Shown: positions 11,491 to 24,500, numbered from the stretch's first letter. The stretch: 64,000 bases of DNA from Tetragonia tetragonoides (GCA_038025085.1 CM076140.1:2730501-2794500), one strand, 5' to 3'. Translations and numbers: made by a program. The notes: a model not told the origin generated them from the letters alone.

Positions 11491-12886
11491 GACTATCAGT
11501 CAAGATAGGAGTCTTACCATGTACTGGTACTTCCTCTGATACTTGTTCTTCCTGCATTCCTGGCACTGTTACTTGCCCTTGTGCCTGTCTTCCCTCCTGA
11601 TCCCCATCTACATCTTGGAGTATGTCAAATGGATTCTGTGATTGGGTTGCTGCATTGTTAGTCTGTTGAATTTGTCTGTAGAAACCTCTTCCAGCCCTTG
11701 TCCCTCTCCCTGCATTGCCCATCCTGCCTCTACCTCTCCCTGCATTCTGCCATTGCTGTGTTCTTGGCTTTGCTTGCTGTGCAGGTATTTGGTGCACAGG
11801 CATTGTCTGTGTCATAGGCTGCTGTGTTGCTTTCTTTTTCCTGCATTCAGTCTCACTGTGTCCATGTTGTTTGCAGTGGTTGCACAGTACAGGTTTCCAG
11901 TCATACTCAACTTCTTGTTCCACTATGTTCCCTCTTTCATTCTTGTAGTGTACCTTATCAGGATATTTCCCCCCTATCTCCACTTCAATCAAGACTCTGG
12001 CATATTGAATCCCTACTTTCAATTCAGTGTTTCTGTCAGCCATCATTGGTCTGCCTACCAAACTTGCCATTTTACTCAGCCCTACTGCATTCCAATACTT
12101 GACATTTAGACCAGGGAATTTAACCCAAATAGGAACAGATGTGAGTTCCTCATGGGCATAGTCTATATTTTCAGCCCAAGGTCTAACAATCATTGGTTTA
12201 TTGTCAAAATGGTAAACCCCTTCCTCTAGCACTGCATTTCTTTGTTCCATTGAATCAAATCGAACAATAACTAGCCCATTTTTCATCATAGCTATTTTAT
12301 TCATTCCCCTCTTCGACCAAATTCTCCTAAGGAATCCACTAAGCACACTGATAGGTGGTCTTGACCCCATAACATAGCAGACAACAGATTGATTCCAATA
12401 ATTAATTTCAGATTCTATGTCCTTGAGGTTAATTTCACCTACTGGTTTCCCATCAAGCATAACAGGAGCTATAAAATCAAGTTTAAATCCAGCATTTTTA
12501 AGTTTTGTAATGTCGAATTTTTCCCAAGCAGATGTTTTACCTGACTCTGCAAATTGTTGCTGTTTTTCTTGTGTCGCAGTTTCGACCTGTTCTTCATCGG
12601 AGGCTTGATTTCTAGCCCTTTCCTTCATCTTCGACAACCAAGAATTAATTTTTTCTTGCGCTAATTCCATTTCCTGCAGAGTTTCAGAGTGCATTTCCGG
12701 TGACATAATTTCTGGGTCCTCCAATTCATCCGTTAAATTTCTCATAACCCGACCTAGGTTTTCATGGGTTTGGGTCGAACGTTTTCTTTGTGTCACATTC
12801 TTCATGGGAACAGGTGGAGCTGTCGATTTCTCCGCACTTTCATCATCGTTTCCAATCCCTCGCTTTGATTTCTCTTTCTTCCCCAT
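11483..12886 (-). CDS. L1 ORF1: DUF4283 / zinc-knuckle RNA-binding protein
   Basis: 467-aa ORF1 product, expected to bind L1 RNA in a ribonucleoprotein particle. The N-terminus is charged. The middle part (about 120-290) has the DUF4283 layout typical of plant L1 ORF1, including VCYVMGSRPP, GLVIVRF and VPIWVKFPGL. A CCHC zinc knuckle, CNHCKQHGHSETEC, follows at about 333-347. An Arg/Gly-rich tail (GRGRGRMGNAGRG) comes after. The start is the first ATG of the open frame, about 75 nt from the likely element 5' end. The ORF is uninterrupted. Confidence 0.9.
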   Translation of the reverse strand: MGKKEKSKRGIGNDDESAEKSTAPPVPMKNVTQRKRSTQTHENLGRVMRNLTDELEDPEIMSPEMHSETLQEMELAQEKINSWLSKMKERARNQASDEEQVETATQEKQQQFAESGKTSAWEKFDITKLKNAGFKLDFIAPVMLDGKPVGEINLKDIESEINYWNQSVVCYVMGSRPPISVLSGFLRRIWSKRGMNKIAMMKNGLVIVRFDSMEQRNAVLEEGVYHFDNKPMIVRPWAENIDYAHEELTSVPIWVKFPGLNVKYWNAVGLSKMASLVGRPMMADRNTELKVGIQYARVLIEVEIGGKYPDKVHYKNERGNIVEQEVEYDWKPVLCNHCKQHGHSETECRKKKATQQPMTQTMPVHQIPAQQAKPRTQQWQNAGRGRGRMGNAGRGTRAGRGFYRQIQQTNNAATQSQNPFDILQDVDGDQEGRQAQGQVTVPGMQEEQVSEEVPVHGKTPILTDSHG

Positions 12887-12960
12887 CGAACTCAGAGTTG
12901 CTAATGGACGAACTCTGTAGAGAAGAAAAGGGAGAGCATTTTAGAGAGAGAAAAAACACG

Positions 12961-13464
12961 CCTAACTTAAAAGAGATAAACAGAGAATTCATAGTCTACA
13001 TAATTTAAAAATGAATTACCAGCAAATATGATCATCATAACTGCCATCTTGCCATGATGGTATCAGTCAATTATCAGCAAAACAGAAATTGTAATAAACA
13101 CTCAGTAGGAACTTTTCAATGGGAATAGTAATCCAATTATACCTTTCCAAACAGTAGTTCAAATACAATGATACATGGAACTTGTATGCAACATGGATAA
13201 CTAATCAATATCTTAAATAATTATCAAAAAAAAAAAACCACTAATCAATATCTTAAAAATATGTGGTGAGATCAGGATTCAGAAGGAGCGGAAAAAGACA
13301 TAGGACGGGCAGGATTCCAAAAGAAACAACTCCAACTGTGTTTCACAAGCATCCAGATAAAATTTCCTACAATCTTTAATGGTGCACTACTAATTGCGTT
13401 GATTTAGGAAAACAGAAATCTCTGCACTAGGGAAGAAGCTAGTCTCAAGTTCAGAAGACAAGAA
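12961..13464. other. E2 3' flank between the L1 and the E2 stop codon
   Basis: AT-rich sequence that should contain the E2 3' UTR. It holds an A12 run near 13227-13238, flanked by a local direct repeat (ctaatcaatatcttaaa at about 13200 and 13240). No gene seen. Confidence 0.45.
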
Positions 13465-15646
13465 CTATAATGTAAGATCTTTAGGGTCTTCGATAACCTG
13501 AGCTAGTGTTTGCAAGAAAGCAGCAAGATCAGCACCATATATAACACGATGATCAGCAGTGACATTCACCTGCATCTGGCTCTTCATGCCTATCCGACCA
13601 TCTTTACTGGCTACAACTGTGGGTTGAGATGCACCAACAGCCATAATTGCTCCCTGGAGAGTAAAATGCACAAGTAGCAGAGTGATTCATTCAGCCTAAA
13701 ATGTAAAATTCTTGAGTAGAAATTCAAATATAATCAACGAACTTACCGTTCCAGGGGGAAGAATGGCATCAAAGCGGTCTACACCAAACATTCCAAGGTT
13801 TGACAGGGTAAAAGTACCTGAAGAAATCAGCAGCAGTGTCGTGAGGAAACCTCCCAAAAGCATTTCTAATAGGCATTCATATATTCCTCAGATGCATGGT
13901 TTCACTAGATGGCACTCATAACCGTTTCAAATTGGAAAGAGCCAAGTATGCTCTCTATCATCACTGCATATCTTCTTTTTTGACAGATCAACTAAACGGC
14001 CTTCCTGAATGTTGAAATTGACAGATTGCTAACTGTGATACATATATTTGTTAACATTCACACACACACCCTCTTTCCCATCTCATTCTACTTTTTCTCC
14101 TTGGCCTTCCTAGTAGTTCTCACCCTTAAGAACATTCTCATTATCAATTTGTCCATCCTTTCTCATGTACAAAAGCCCTCATTGCAGAATAACAAGGCGA
14201 AGTACAAGATTTTCAAAGAGCAATTCAAGAACATTACTTAAATAAGCTCAATCAGAACATAGGAATATCAAGGAAGTACCTGTACTGTACTCCTGAGGTT
14301 GTAATTGCTTGGCCCGAGCTTTGTCAACCAATTCCTTCCACTTTCTTGAAAGTGTATAAATATCAACCTAGAGTCAAGTTTCCAAAACACAATGAGACTC
14401 CCATCCATCAAGTACCAAAATTTAACTAAAAAATCAGGATGATTAACATTAGTAATAAAAAATGAACCTTGTGAGCATCTTGGAGCACAGGGGTGATCAA
14501 TCCGCCATCAATAGCCACAGCACAAGCAATATTAATTTGACTATTATATGTAAAACTCTTGCCGTCTCTACAGCTCGAATTCACTACTGGATGCTTAACC
14601 AATGCCAAAGCTGTCGCCTTGGCTAACAATGCCGTCATTGTCACTCCTTTCGACTTAACCTAAACATCAAAATTGGTGTTATAATTCAAATTCGACAACC
14701 AATCAACCAAATTAATCATTCAATTTAATTCAATCTAATTCAACTCAATTCAAATTCTCACCTTCTTATATAAAGCATCAAGTGCATTGGTATTGATCGT
14801 ATACCCAACCCTAAATGTCGGAACTCCCAGACTGTCCACCATATTCCTACTCACCGCACCCTGCATTGTCGTAAATGGCACCGTTTTCCCTAACTCCACT
14901 GTAGGTGTCGCCACGTGTGCAGCCGCCGTGGTAGCCACCACCGGAGCCTCCGTCGTAGCCACCGTGTTATTAGCCGCGGCTTCGACATCCTTAGCGACAA
15001 TCCTCCCCTGGGGCCCAGTCCCAACAACAGTCCTCAAATCCACCCCCAATTCTTTCCCCAATTTCTTCGCATATGGCGACGCTACCACTCTCTTCCCTCC
15101 CTCAGCTGCCGCATGCGACGATACCACCGTCGTTGGAGTCGGTGATTCCACCTTCGGCTTCACCGGCTCAGGCGACGGCGATGCGGCGGCTTCAGGCTGA
15201 GGTGGTGCGGCGGGGGAAGGGGAAGGGGAAGAGCTGGTGGAGGTGGCTTCATCGATGGCGGCTTGGATTTCGTCTTCGGATTCGGCTAAGAAGGCAATGG
15301 CGGAGCCAACGGGAGCAGAGGAGCCTTCATCGACGACGATTTTAGCGAGGAAGCCGTCGTAGAAGGTTTCGACATCCATGTCGGCTTTATCGGATTCGAC
15401 GACAACAACGGGGTCGCCTTTGGAGAGTTTGTCGCCTTCGGATTTGATCCACGATACGATCTTGCCTTCTGTCATAGTGGAGCTGAGTGCTGGCATGAAG
15501 ATTTCTCGGATCTTGGCATTGATTTGGGTTGGTGTTCGGGTTCGGGTTGTGATCAAGTGGAGATTTTGGTGGTGGTTGGGTGATGCTCGACGGAGAGAGT
15601 GGGTGGAGGGGAGGAATTTCGTGTTGAGGTTTAAAAGGTTCGCCAT
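13465..15646 (-). CDS. EMB3003: Plastid pyruvate dehydrogenase E2 (dihydrolipoamide acetyltransferase)
   Basis: Core subunit of the plastid pyruvate dehydrogenase complex. It transfers acetyl groups from lipoyl-lysine to CoA, supplying acetyl-CoA for fatty-acid synthesis. Five exons: 14762-15646, 14468-14659, 14280-14367, 13747-13817 and 13465-13653. All junctions are in phase, giving 474 aa. Order: Ser/Thr/Arg-rich transit peptide (about 1-45); one lipoyl domain with ESDKADMD (lipoyl Lys about 87); Ala/Pro/Ser-rich linker; E3-binding domain (ASPYAKKLGKELGVDL, about 185-220); catalytic domain ending with TADHRVIYGAD. The usual HRxxDG has Tyr in place of Asp, as I recall for plant plastid E2s. 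I chose the second ATG (AAAAATGGCG context) over one at 15664. The symbol rests on neighbourhood resemblance to At1g34430; LTA2/PLE2 is the close paralogue. It is divergent from the exonuclease gene. Confidence 0.92.
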
Positions 15647-16221
15647 TTTTGGAGAGTGTATCAAGTGTTTGTGAGAGGAGAGAGAATGAGAATGGGGATT
15701 GGGGAATGCTGAATTCAGGAAGCGGAGAGAGAGAGAGAGCGCTCTGAAGGGAGGACTGGAAGGGGTGAAGAGTAGTTAGAACTTAGAACTTAGAAGAAGA
15801 AGAGGAAGAGGAGGAGCCTCGAGTGCATCGAAAAGCAAGCGAGGAGTTTAACCAACAAGGGATCAACAACCTTACCGGTGACTGGTGGGGTGACACAGTG
15901 ACTCAGTCACAATGTGGGAATTTTTTTATTTTTGTTTTAACAGTTATTTAAATCTATGTATCTATATAATATATATATAATAATTAGATTAAAACGTAAT
16001 GATTAAATCAGTGCTAGCCACGTCAGTAGCTGAATTGTCAAATGACGTGTCAATTTACTTATAAAGTATCATGTGACTCATACCCAGTAAAAAAAAAGAG
16101 TGAGAGAAAGTAGCAACAATACGATGTTATAAAAACATAATGGAGTTTAATGACTTGGATCGCAAAGCAATATATGGCATCATGTACAACCAATCCCATT
16201 TTGGTGAGGAGTCATGCTTGA
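15647..16221. other. E2 5' leader and promoter side
   Basis: Contains GA-rich runs (about 15725-15740 and 15790-15815) in the likely E2 leader and an AT-rich stretch with repeated ATATA near 15960-15980. No gene seen. It leads directly into satellite array 1. Confidence 0.5.
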
Positions 16222-18058
16222 TACCCCAAAACTGTGGATTAGCCTCAGATGGAGTAAGAGACCCTTCAAACCTACCAAGAATCTGATAACCTACCCCGGG
16301 GGGCCTCCCATGTCCCCTAGGGGTGTCCCGTGCGATGTGGTGTGAAAATATTCATCTTCGTTCAGGGGCCTCCCGGAAGCTCAAAAAACATGGATTATAG
16401 CTTTCGTTTTCGGCTTCCCGGGGCCCGGGTGTCATTTTTGCCCAAACTTTTCAGGGTGGTCCATCATGACTCTGGAGGACCATCGGTGCCCCAGGAGGGT
16501 CATCCGGATCCCCGAACTTTAATATCACACATGCCTTGGGCGTTTTAGCCCTTACACCAATGTCCCATAAAACGCCCTTACAAGCCTATCAGAGACTGGA
16601 TAAGCGACCCCAAGGGCCTCCCAGGTCCCTTAGGGGTGTTCCGTGCGATGTGGAGCGAAAACTTCCACATTCGTTTCGGAGCCTCCCAAAAGCCCCAAAA
16701 ACGTGAATTTTAACCCTCGTTTTCGGCTTCCGGGGGTCCGGCTGTCCTTTTTGCCCAAACTTCTCTAAGAGGTCTATCATGACCCTAGAGGACCCTCGGT
16801 GCCCCGGGATGGTCATCCGGTTCTCCAAACTTCGATATCACTCATGCATTCGATGTTTCAGCCCTTACATTAGTGTTCTGTAAAAACGCCCTTACAAGCC
16901 TATTAGGGACCCGATAATGGACCCCGAGGGCCTCCCATGACCCCTAGGGGTGTTACGTGCGATGTGGTGTGAAAACTTCCACCTTTGTTCCGGAGCCTCT
17001 CGGAAGCCAAAAAACGTGGATTAAACTTCGTTTTCGGCTTCCAGGGGCCGAGTGTCAATTTTACCCAAATTTCTCAGGGGGGGTCTATCATGACCGTAGA
17101 GGACTCTCGGTGCCACGGGAGGATCATTCGAATCCCCAAACTTTGATCACCCATGCGTTTGATGTTTCGGTCCTGTAAAAAAGCCCTTACAAGCCTGTTA
17201 GGAACCCGATAATGGACCCCAAGGGTCTTCCATGTCCCTAGGGGTGTTCCATGCGATGTGGTGCGAAAACTTCCACCTTCGTTCCTGAGCCTCCCGGAAG
17301 CTCAAAAACGTGGATTATATCCTTCGTTTTCGGCTTCCAGGGGCCCGAGTGTCATTTTTGCCCAAACTTCTTCGAGGGGTCTATCATGACCCTAGAGGAC
17401 CCTCGGTGCCCCAGGAGGGTCATTCGAATCCCCAAACTTCGATATCACCCATGCGTTTGATGTTTCGGCACTTACATTGGTGTCCTGTAAAAACGCCCTT
17501 ACAAGCCTGTTAGGGACCCGATAATGGACCCCGAGGGCCTCCATGTCCCATAGGGGTGTTCCGTGCGATGAGGTGCGGAAACTTCCACCTTCATTTTGGG
17601 GCCTCCTGAAAGCCCAAAAACGTGGATTATAGCCTTCGTTTTCGGCTTCCGGGGGCCCTAGTGTCATTTTTGTCCAAACTTCTCTGGGGGGTCTATCATG
17701 ACCCTAGAGGACCCTCGGTGCCCCGGGAGGGTCATTCGAATCCCCAAACTTTGATATCACCCATGCGCTTTATGTTTTGGCCCTTACATTGGTATCCTGT
17801 AAAAACGCCATTGATAATGGAATACGAGGGCCTCTTATGTTACGTTAGGGTGTCCCATGCGATGTGGTGCGAAAATATCCACCTTCGTTCTGGGGGCACA
17901 TGAAAACCCAAAAACGTGGATTACAGCCTTTGATTTCCAGTTTCTCGAGACTCGGTTTCCCGGTTTTCCCCAAAGTTCTCCGGGGGGGGTCTATCGTCAC
18001 CCTAAAGGACATCCGGTGCCTCGGGACGGTCATCTGGGTCCCGGACTCTGATTTAACC
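16222..18058 (+). repeat. Satellite array 1, ~310-bp GC-rich monomers (about 6 copies)
   Basis: Head-to-tail monomers anchored by GTGCGATGTGGTG at about 16330, 16650, 16957, 17251, 17563 and 17857, a spacing of 294-318 bp. Each monomer also carries GTGGATTATAGCCTTCGTTTTCGG, GTCATTTTTGCCCAAACTTC, CTATCATGACCCTAGAGGA and CATCCGGATCC-like blocks. The first copy is partial and diverged. Most copies carry a CCCGATAATGGACC variant that separates them from most of array 2. The last monomer is a special form (CTATCGTCACC, CATCTGGGTCC). Open frames across it are by-products of the near-multiple-of-three period, not genes. Confidence 0.93.
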
Positions 18059-18318
18059 TATGGAACATGTGCGCTAGGGACATGGGTCACCCAAATTTTG
18101 TTCAATAAATTTTTGATGTACTTAGTTCATTTTGATGCATTGTCTACTATCTTTGGTAGAAGAACTTTATAACAGAGTATTCTCAAATTTGTTAATAAAA
18201 GGCTAATAATCATTTTCTAAATATTCGGTCAAATATATATCAAAGTTTACAATATGACTAATCATAATAAATAAAACTGTAATGCAACAAAAATGTCATT
18301 TAGGATTAGATACATCTG
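18059..18318 (+). repeat. AT-rich tail of satellite element, copy 1
   Basis: Non-tandem ~260-bp segment directly after array 1. It is closely similar to the segment after array 2 (29285-29545). Shared blocks include CATTGTCTACTAT, AACAGAGTATTCTCAA, TTTGTTAATAAAAGGCTAAT, TATGACTAATCATAATAA and ATGTCATTTAGG. Similarity stops just after TAC(A/C)TCT. It lies about 260 bp before the exonuclease start codon, so it may be part of that gene's promoter. Confidence 0.85.
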
Positions 18319-18582
18319 AAAAAGTGGATCGCGGAACTTAATCATAACAACAAAGATGATCCCTTGGAGTATCTCACAATTAAGAGCTGCACATGTCCGT
18401 ATTCCAAATTCAGTAGGTGTCACTTGGCACCCGTAGCCCAGCCCAAGTAAAGGCCAGATAATTTTGTGAGAAGAAAATAATAGGATTATCCAAACAAGAA
18501 TCCACCCACCATTGTCACGAAGGTTTTTCACTGGAGTATATGCATATGGGGCGGTGCCGGTGACTGGGCGAGCAGCTGAAAT

Positions 18583-21500
18583 ATGTTAAACCTTGCAACA
18601 CCAATAGCAGCAACATGGCCAACATCCATATCCAGTTCCACCCCCAGTCCCAGTCTCACGCTCACTCTCTCTCTTCCCAAAACCCAGAAATGGAGAATCA
18701 CACGACATTCACCATCCCCACGCAAAACCAACCTCATGGCTGTTGGATCCTCCAATTCATCATCAATAATCGATGACCAAGTAATTTTAGAAGGTAATTC
18801 AGTAGGAGAGAGAAAGAATAGAAAAGGGAGGGTGTTCTTTTTGGATGTGAATCCTATCTGCTATAAAGGGAGTACCCCAAGTTTGCGGTCTTTTGCCCAC
18901 TGGATTTCTCTCTTCTTCTCTCAAGTCAGCCTCCACGACCCCGTCATCGCTGTAATTTCTTCTATAACCTTTTAATTCTTCATTTTTGATGTTGAATTGT
19001 GGAATATGGATATGGTATTTTTGCTCTGATAATTTTCCTTTAATTTTAATTTGACAACGAAATTATAGTGCTTCTGTTGTGCTGATTTTCTTTGAGGTTA
19101 TACCAATTCTAGAAGAAATTTATAGTGCCATGGTATTTACCCTTTTGCCAATGCCATTGTTCTCTGTCTGATATTGAAAGATTTATTCTTTTTTGTAGGT
19201 AATTGATGGGGAAGGAGGTCATGAACATCGCAAACAAATATTAGCATCTTACAAAGCGCATAGGATGAAATTCGTTAAGCGTGTTGCAACTTCAAACGGA
19301 CTTTCACAATCTCCTCTTAGAAGGTCACACTCACACCAAACTATTGTTAATTTTTTAAGGAACTGTAATGTCCCAGTAAGTCTATTTTTGTTCTTACTTA
19401 TTGTCCTTATATTCCTCATGCTAATGCATTCAAAAATCATGTCATATCATTTTCTATTAGCATTCAATGATTTTAAGCATTACTTGGAGATCTATGACTT
19501 TAATAATTGACATTGCAGAACTATATACATAAGCTTTTACTCCAAATACAGGGAAGGTTGGATTCTTGAAGACATGTTAATTACTAGTAGATTTTGAATT
19601 CTAAAACACCAAGCTGCCCTACATTGTTTCCTTTCCTTTTCCTTTTGTTTTGTTATTTTCATATGGAGGGTGGGGTGTTGTACTGTTTTACTCCTGCCTT
19701 TGTTTACCTACGCTTAGTGCGTTTGTTGAATAGTACTTCATGGGACGGAGGAAGACTGAAGGATGTTACTAAACAAGTTGACTGTTGTATCCTTGTAGGG
19801 CCGTAAGCTAGTCTTAAGACGGGCAGGGGCCTCCTGTAAGTCCAAAAACCGTGGATTATAACCTTCGTTTTAGGCTTCCCGGGGCAGGGTGTCATTTCTG
19901 CCCAAACTTCTCTAGGGGGTCTATCATGACCTTAGAGTACCCTCGGTGCCCCTGGACTCGGGAGGGACATCCGGATCCTCGAACATCGATATCACCCATG
20001 CCTTTGGTGTTCCGTTTCTAACACCATTGTCCCGTAGAACGCCTTTCAATCCTATCCAGGACCGGATAAGCGATCCCGAGGGCCTCCCATGTCCCCTAGG
20101 GTGTTCCGTGCGATGTGGTGTGAAAATATTCACCTTCGTTTCGGGGACTCCTGGAAGCAAAAAAACATGGATGCCTTCGTTTTCGGCTTTCCGGGGACCG
20201 AGTGTCATTTTGCCCAAAATTCTCCGGGGGGGTCTATCATGACCCTAGATTACCCTTGATGCTCCGAGAGGGACATCCAGATCCCCGAACTTTGATATCA
20301 CTCATTGCCTTTGGTGTTATGGCTCTTACACAAGTGTCCTGTAAAACGCCCTTCCAAGCCTATCAAGGACCTGATAACGGACCCCGATGACCTCCCATGT
20401 CCTCTATGGGTGTTCAGTGCGATGTGGTGCGAAAATAACCACCTTCGTTCCGGGGTCTTCCGAAAGCTCAAACAAACGTGGATTATATAGCCTTCGTTTT
20501 CGGCTTCCTGTGCCCAGGGTGTCATTTTAGGGACCGGATAAGCGACCCCGAGGGCCTCCCATGTCCCCTAGGGTGTTCCGTGCGATGTGGTGTTAAAATA
20601 TCCGCCTTCGTTTTGGGGATTCCCGGAAGTCCAAACAACGAGGATGCCTTCGTTTTCGGCTTCCGGGGGCCCGGGTCTCATTTTGACCAAAATTCTCCGG
20701 GGGGTCTATCATGACCCTGGATTACCCTCGGTGTCCCAGAAGGGACATCCGGATCCCCGAACTTTGATATCACCCATGCCTTTGGTGTTCTGGCTCTTAC
20801 GCAAGTGTCCTGTAAAACGCCATTCCAAGCCTATCAAGGACCGGATAAGCGACCTTGAAGGTCTCCAATATCCTCTATGGGTGTTCCGTGTGATGTGGTG
20901 CGAAAATATCCACCTTCGTTCTGGGGCTTCTTGGAAGCTCAAAAAACGTGGATTATAGCCTTCATTTCGATACCACCCATGCCTTTGGTGTTTCGGCTCA
21001 TACGCCAATATCCTGTAAAACGCCATTCCAAGCCTATCAAGAAACGGATAAGGAACACCGAGGGCCTCCCATGTCCCCTAGGGGTGTTCTGTGCGATGTG
21101 GTGTGAAAATATCCACCTTCGTTCGGTCTATCATGACCCTAGAGGACCCTCGGTACCCCGGGAAGGGATTTCCGGATCCCCGAACTTCGATACCAGTATA
21201 TCACCATGCCTTTGGTGTTCCGGCTCTTACACTAGTGTTCCGTAAAACGCCCTTCCAATTCAATCATGGACCGGATAAGCGACCCCGAGGGCATTCCATG
21301 TCCCCTAGGGTGTGCCGTGCGATGTGGTGTGAAAATGTCGACAAGGACTACAGGAAGCCCAAAAAAGGTGGATTATAGCTTTCGCTTTCGACTTCGCGGG
21401 CCGAGTGTCGTTTTGCCCAAAATTCTCCTGGTGTTCAATCATTACCCTAGATAACCCTTGGTGCCCGGGAGGGACATCTGGATGCCCGAACTTCAATATC

Positions 21501-24500
21501 ACCCGTGCCTTTGGTGTTTTTCCTCTTTCACAAATGTCCCGTAAAACGCCTTTCCAAGCTTATCAAGGACCAGATAATCGACCCCGAGGGCCTCCCATGT
21601 CCTTAATGGGTGTTCCGTGCGATGTGGTGCGAAAATATCCACCTTCGTTCCGGGGCCTAGCGGAGGCTAGAAAAACGTGGATCATAGCCTTCGTTTACGG
21701 CTTTTCGGGCCCCGCGTGTCATTTTTGCACAAACTTCTCCGAGCGGTCTATCATGACCCTAGAGGACCCTCGGTGCTCCAGAAGGGACATCCTCATCCCC
21801 GAATATCGATATCATTCATGCCTTTGGTGTTCTGGCTCTTACACAAGTGTCCCGTGAAGCGCCCTTCCAAGCCTATCATGGACCAGATAAGCGAACCCGA
21901 GCGTCTCCCATGTCCCATAGGGTGTTTCGTGCGATGTGGTGTGAAAATATCCACCTTCGTTTCGGGGGCCTCCCCGAAACCAAAAAACCGTGGATTATAG
22001 CCTTCGTTATCGGCCTCCTGGGGCCTGGGTGCCATTTCTGCCCAACCTCCTCCGGGGGGTCCATCATGACCCTAGAGTACCCTCGTTGCCCCGGGAGGGA
22101 CATCCGGATCCCCGAACATAGATATTACCCATGCTTTTTGGCACTTACACCGGTGTCCTGTAAAACGCCCTTCCAAGCCTATTAGGAACCGTCGCTAGGG
22201 CCTCCCATTTCCCCTAAGGTGTTCCGTGCGATGTGGAGTGAAAATATCCATCTTCGTTTCGGGGACTCCCGAAAGCCCTAAAAACGTGGATTATAGCCTT
22301 CATTTTCGGCTTCCTGAAACCAAGGTGCCATTTTGCCCAAAATTCTCCGGGGGTTTATCATGACCATAGATTACCCTCGGTGAGTCGGTGCCCTGGGAGG
22401 GACATTCGGATCCCTGAACTGCGATATCACCCATGCCTTTGGTGTTCTTGCTCTTACACAAGTGTCCCATAAAACGCCCTTCCAAGCCTATCAAGGACCA
22501 GTTAAGCGACCCTCACGGCCTCCAATGTCCTCTATGGGTGTTCCGTGCGATGTGGTGCGAATATATCCACCTTCGTTTCGGGGCCCCTTGGAAGCTCAAA
22601 AAACGTGGATTGTAGCCTTCATTTTCGGCTTCTTGGGCCCCGAGTGTCATTTTTGCCTAAACTTCTCCGGGGGGTCTATCTTGACCCTAGAGGACCTTTG
22701 GTACCCGGGAGGGACATCCGGATCCCCGATTATCGATCACCCATGCCTTTGGTGTTCCGACTCTCTATCCCGTCAAACGCCCTTCCAACCCTTTCAGGGA
22801 CTAGATAAGCGAACCCGAGGACCTCTCATGTCCCATAGGGGTGTTTCGTGCGATGTGGTGTAAAAATATCCACCTTTATTTCGGGGCTACGCAGAAGCCA
22901 AAAAACCGTGGTTATATAGCCTTCGTTTTCGGCCTCCCGGGGTGGGGGTGTCATTTCTTCCCAAACTTCTCCTGGGGTCTGTCATGACCCTAGGGTACCC
23001 TTGGTGCCCCGGGAGGGACATCCGGATCCCCGAACATCGATATCACCCATGGCTTTTGTGGTCTTGCACTTACACCGTTGTCTCGTAAAACGCCCTTCCA
23101 AGCCTATCAGAGACCGACTAAGCAACCCGAAGGGCCTCCAATGTCCTCTAAGGGCGTTCCGTGCGATGTGGTGCGAAAATATCCGCCTTCGTTCCGGTGC
23201 CTCACGAAAGCCCAAAAACCGTGGATGATATAACCTTTGTTTTCGGCTTCCCGGTCCCCTTAGTTACATTTTTGCCCAAACTTCTCGTGGGGGTCTAGCA
23301 TGACCTTAGAGCACCCTCGGTGCTTAGGAAGGCACATCCGGATCCCCAAACTTTGATATCCCCCATGCCTTTCGTGTTCCCACTTTTACACCAATGTCCC
23401 GTGAACGCCCTTCCCAGCCTATCAGAGACCGGATAACCGACCTCGAGGGCCTCCCATGTCCCCTAGGGGTGTTCCATGTGATGTGGTTAGAAAATATCCA
23501 CCTTCGTTCCGGGGCCTCCCGGAAGCCAAAAAAACGTGGATTATAGCCTTTGTTTTTGGCCACCCGGGCCCGGGTGTCAATTTTGCCCAAACTTCTCCGG
23601 GGGGTTTATCATGACTCTAGGGTGCCCTTAGTGCCCCGGGAGGGACATTCGAATCCCGAATTTTCAATATCACCCATGCATTTTGTGTTCTAGCTGTTAC
23701 ACACGTGTCCCGTGAAACGCCTTTCCAAGCCTATGGATAAACAACCTCGAGGGCCTTCCATGTCCCCAAAGGTGTTCCGTGCGATGTGGTGCGAAAATAT
23801 CCACCTGACTTCCGCGACCTCCTGTAAGCTTAACAAACGTGGATTATAGCCTTCGTTCTTCGTTTTTGGCCACCCTGGGCCCTCGTGTCATTTTTGGCCA
23901 AACTTCTCCAGGGGGTCTATCATGACTCTAGAGTACTCTCGGTGCCCCGGGAGGGTCATCCGGATCCTCGAACATCGATATCACCCATGCCTTTGATGAT
24001 ATGGCACTTACACCAGTGTCCCGTAAAACGTCCTTCGAAGCCTATCTGGGACCGTTTAAGCGACCCCGAAGGCCTCCCATGTCCCCTAGGGTGTTCCGTG
24101 CTATGTGGAGTGAAAATATCCAACTTCGTTTCGGGACTCTAGAAGCCCTAAAAACGCGGATTATAGCCTTCATTTTCGGCTTCCCGGGGCCGAAGTGTCA
24201 TTTTGCCCAAAATTTTCCAGGGGTTTATCATGACCTTAGATTACCCTCGGTGCCCCGGGAAGGACATCCGGATCCCTGAAGTGTGATATCACTCATGCCT
24301 TTGGTGTTCTGGCTCTTACACAAGTGTTTCGTAAAACGCCCTTTCAAGCCTATCAAGGATCGGCTAGGCGACCCTGACTGCCTGACGGCCTCCCATGTCC
24401 TCTGTGGGTGTTCCGTGCGATGTGGTGCGAATATATCCACCTTCGTTCCAGGGTCTCCTTGAAGCTCAATAAACGTGGAATATAGCCTTCATTTTCGGCT

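Larger units (their letters stand above)
7563..12960 (-). mobile_element. Plant L1-type LINE, apparently near full length
   Basis: Non-LTR retrotransposon on the minus strand, downstream of the E2 gene. It has a short 5' leader (12887 to about 12960), ORF1 (11483-12886), ORF2 (8098-11490), a 3' UTR (7576-8097) with a 35-bp imperfect internal duplication near 7747-7827, and a poly(A) tail seen as T13 at 7563-7575. ORF1 and ORF2 overlap by 8 nt (ATGGATAG). Neither ORF has a stop, which suggests a fairly recent insertion. The 5' boundary is estimated; I could not find a convincing target-site duplication. Confidence 0.88.

Noticed and set aside
7545..13000. Target-site duplication for the L1
   Set aside because: I compared the sequence beside the T13 tail with 12.9-13.3 kb and found no convincing match. 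The 5' boundary therefore stays approximate.
14787..15674. Plus-strand open frames opposite the E2 first exon
   Set aside because: Shadows of a GC-rich coding exon; they lack family features.
19728..19760. Stowaway-like end (GGGACGGAGGAAG) just before array 2
   Set aside because: Only one short end is visible; no partner end or TA duplication.
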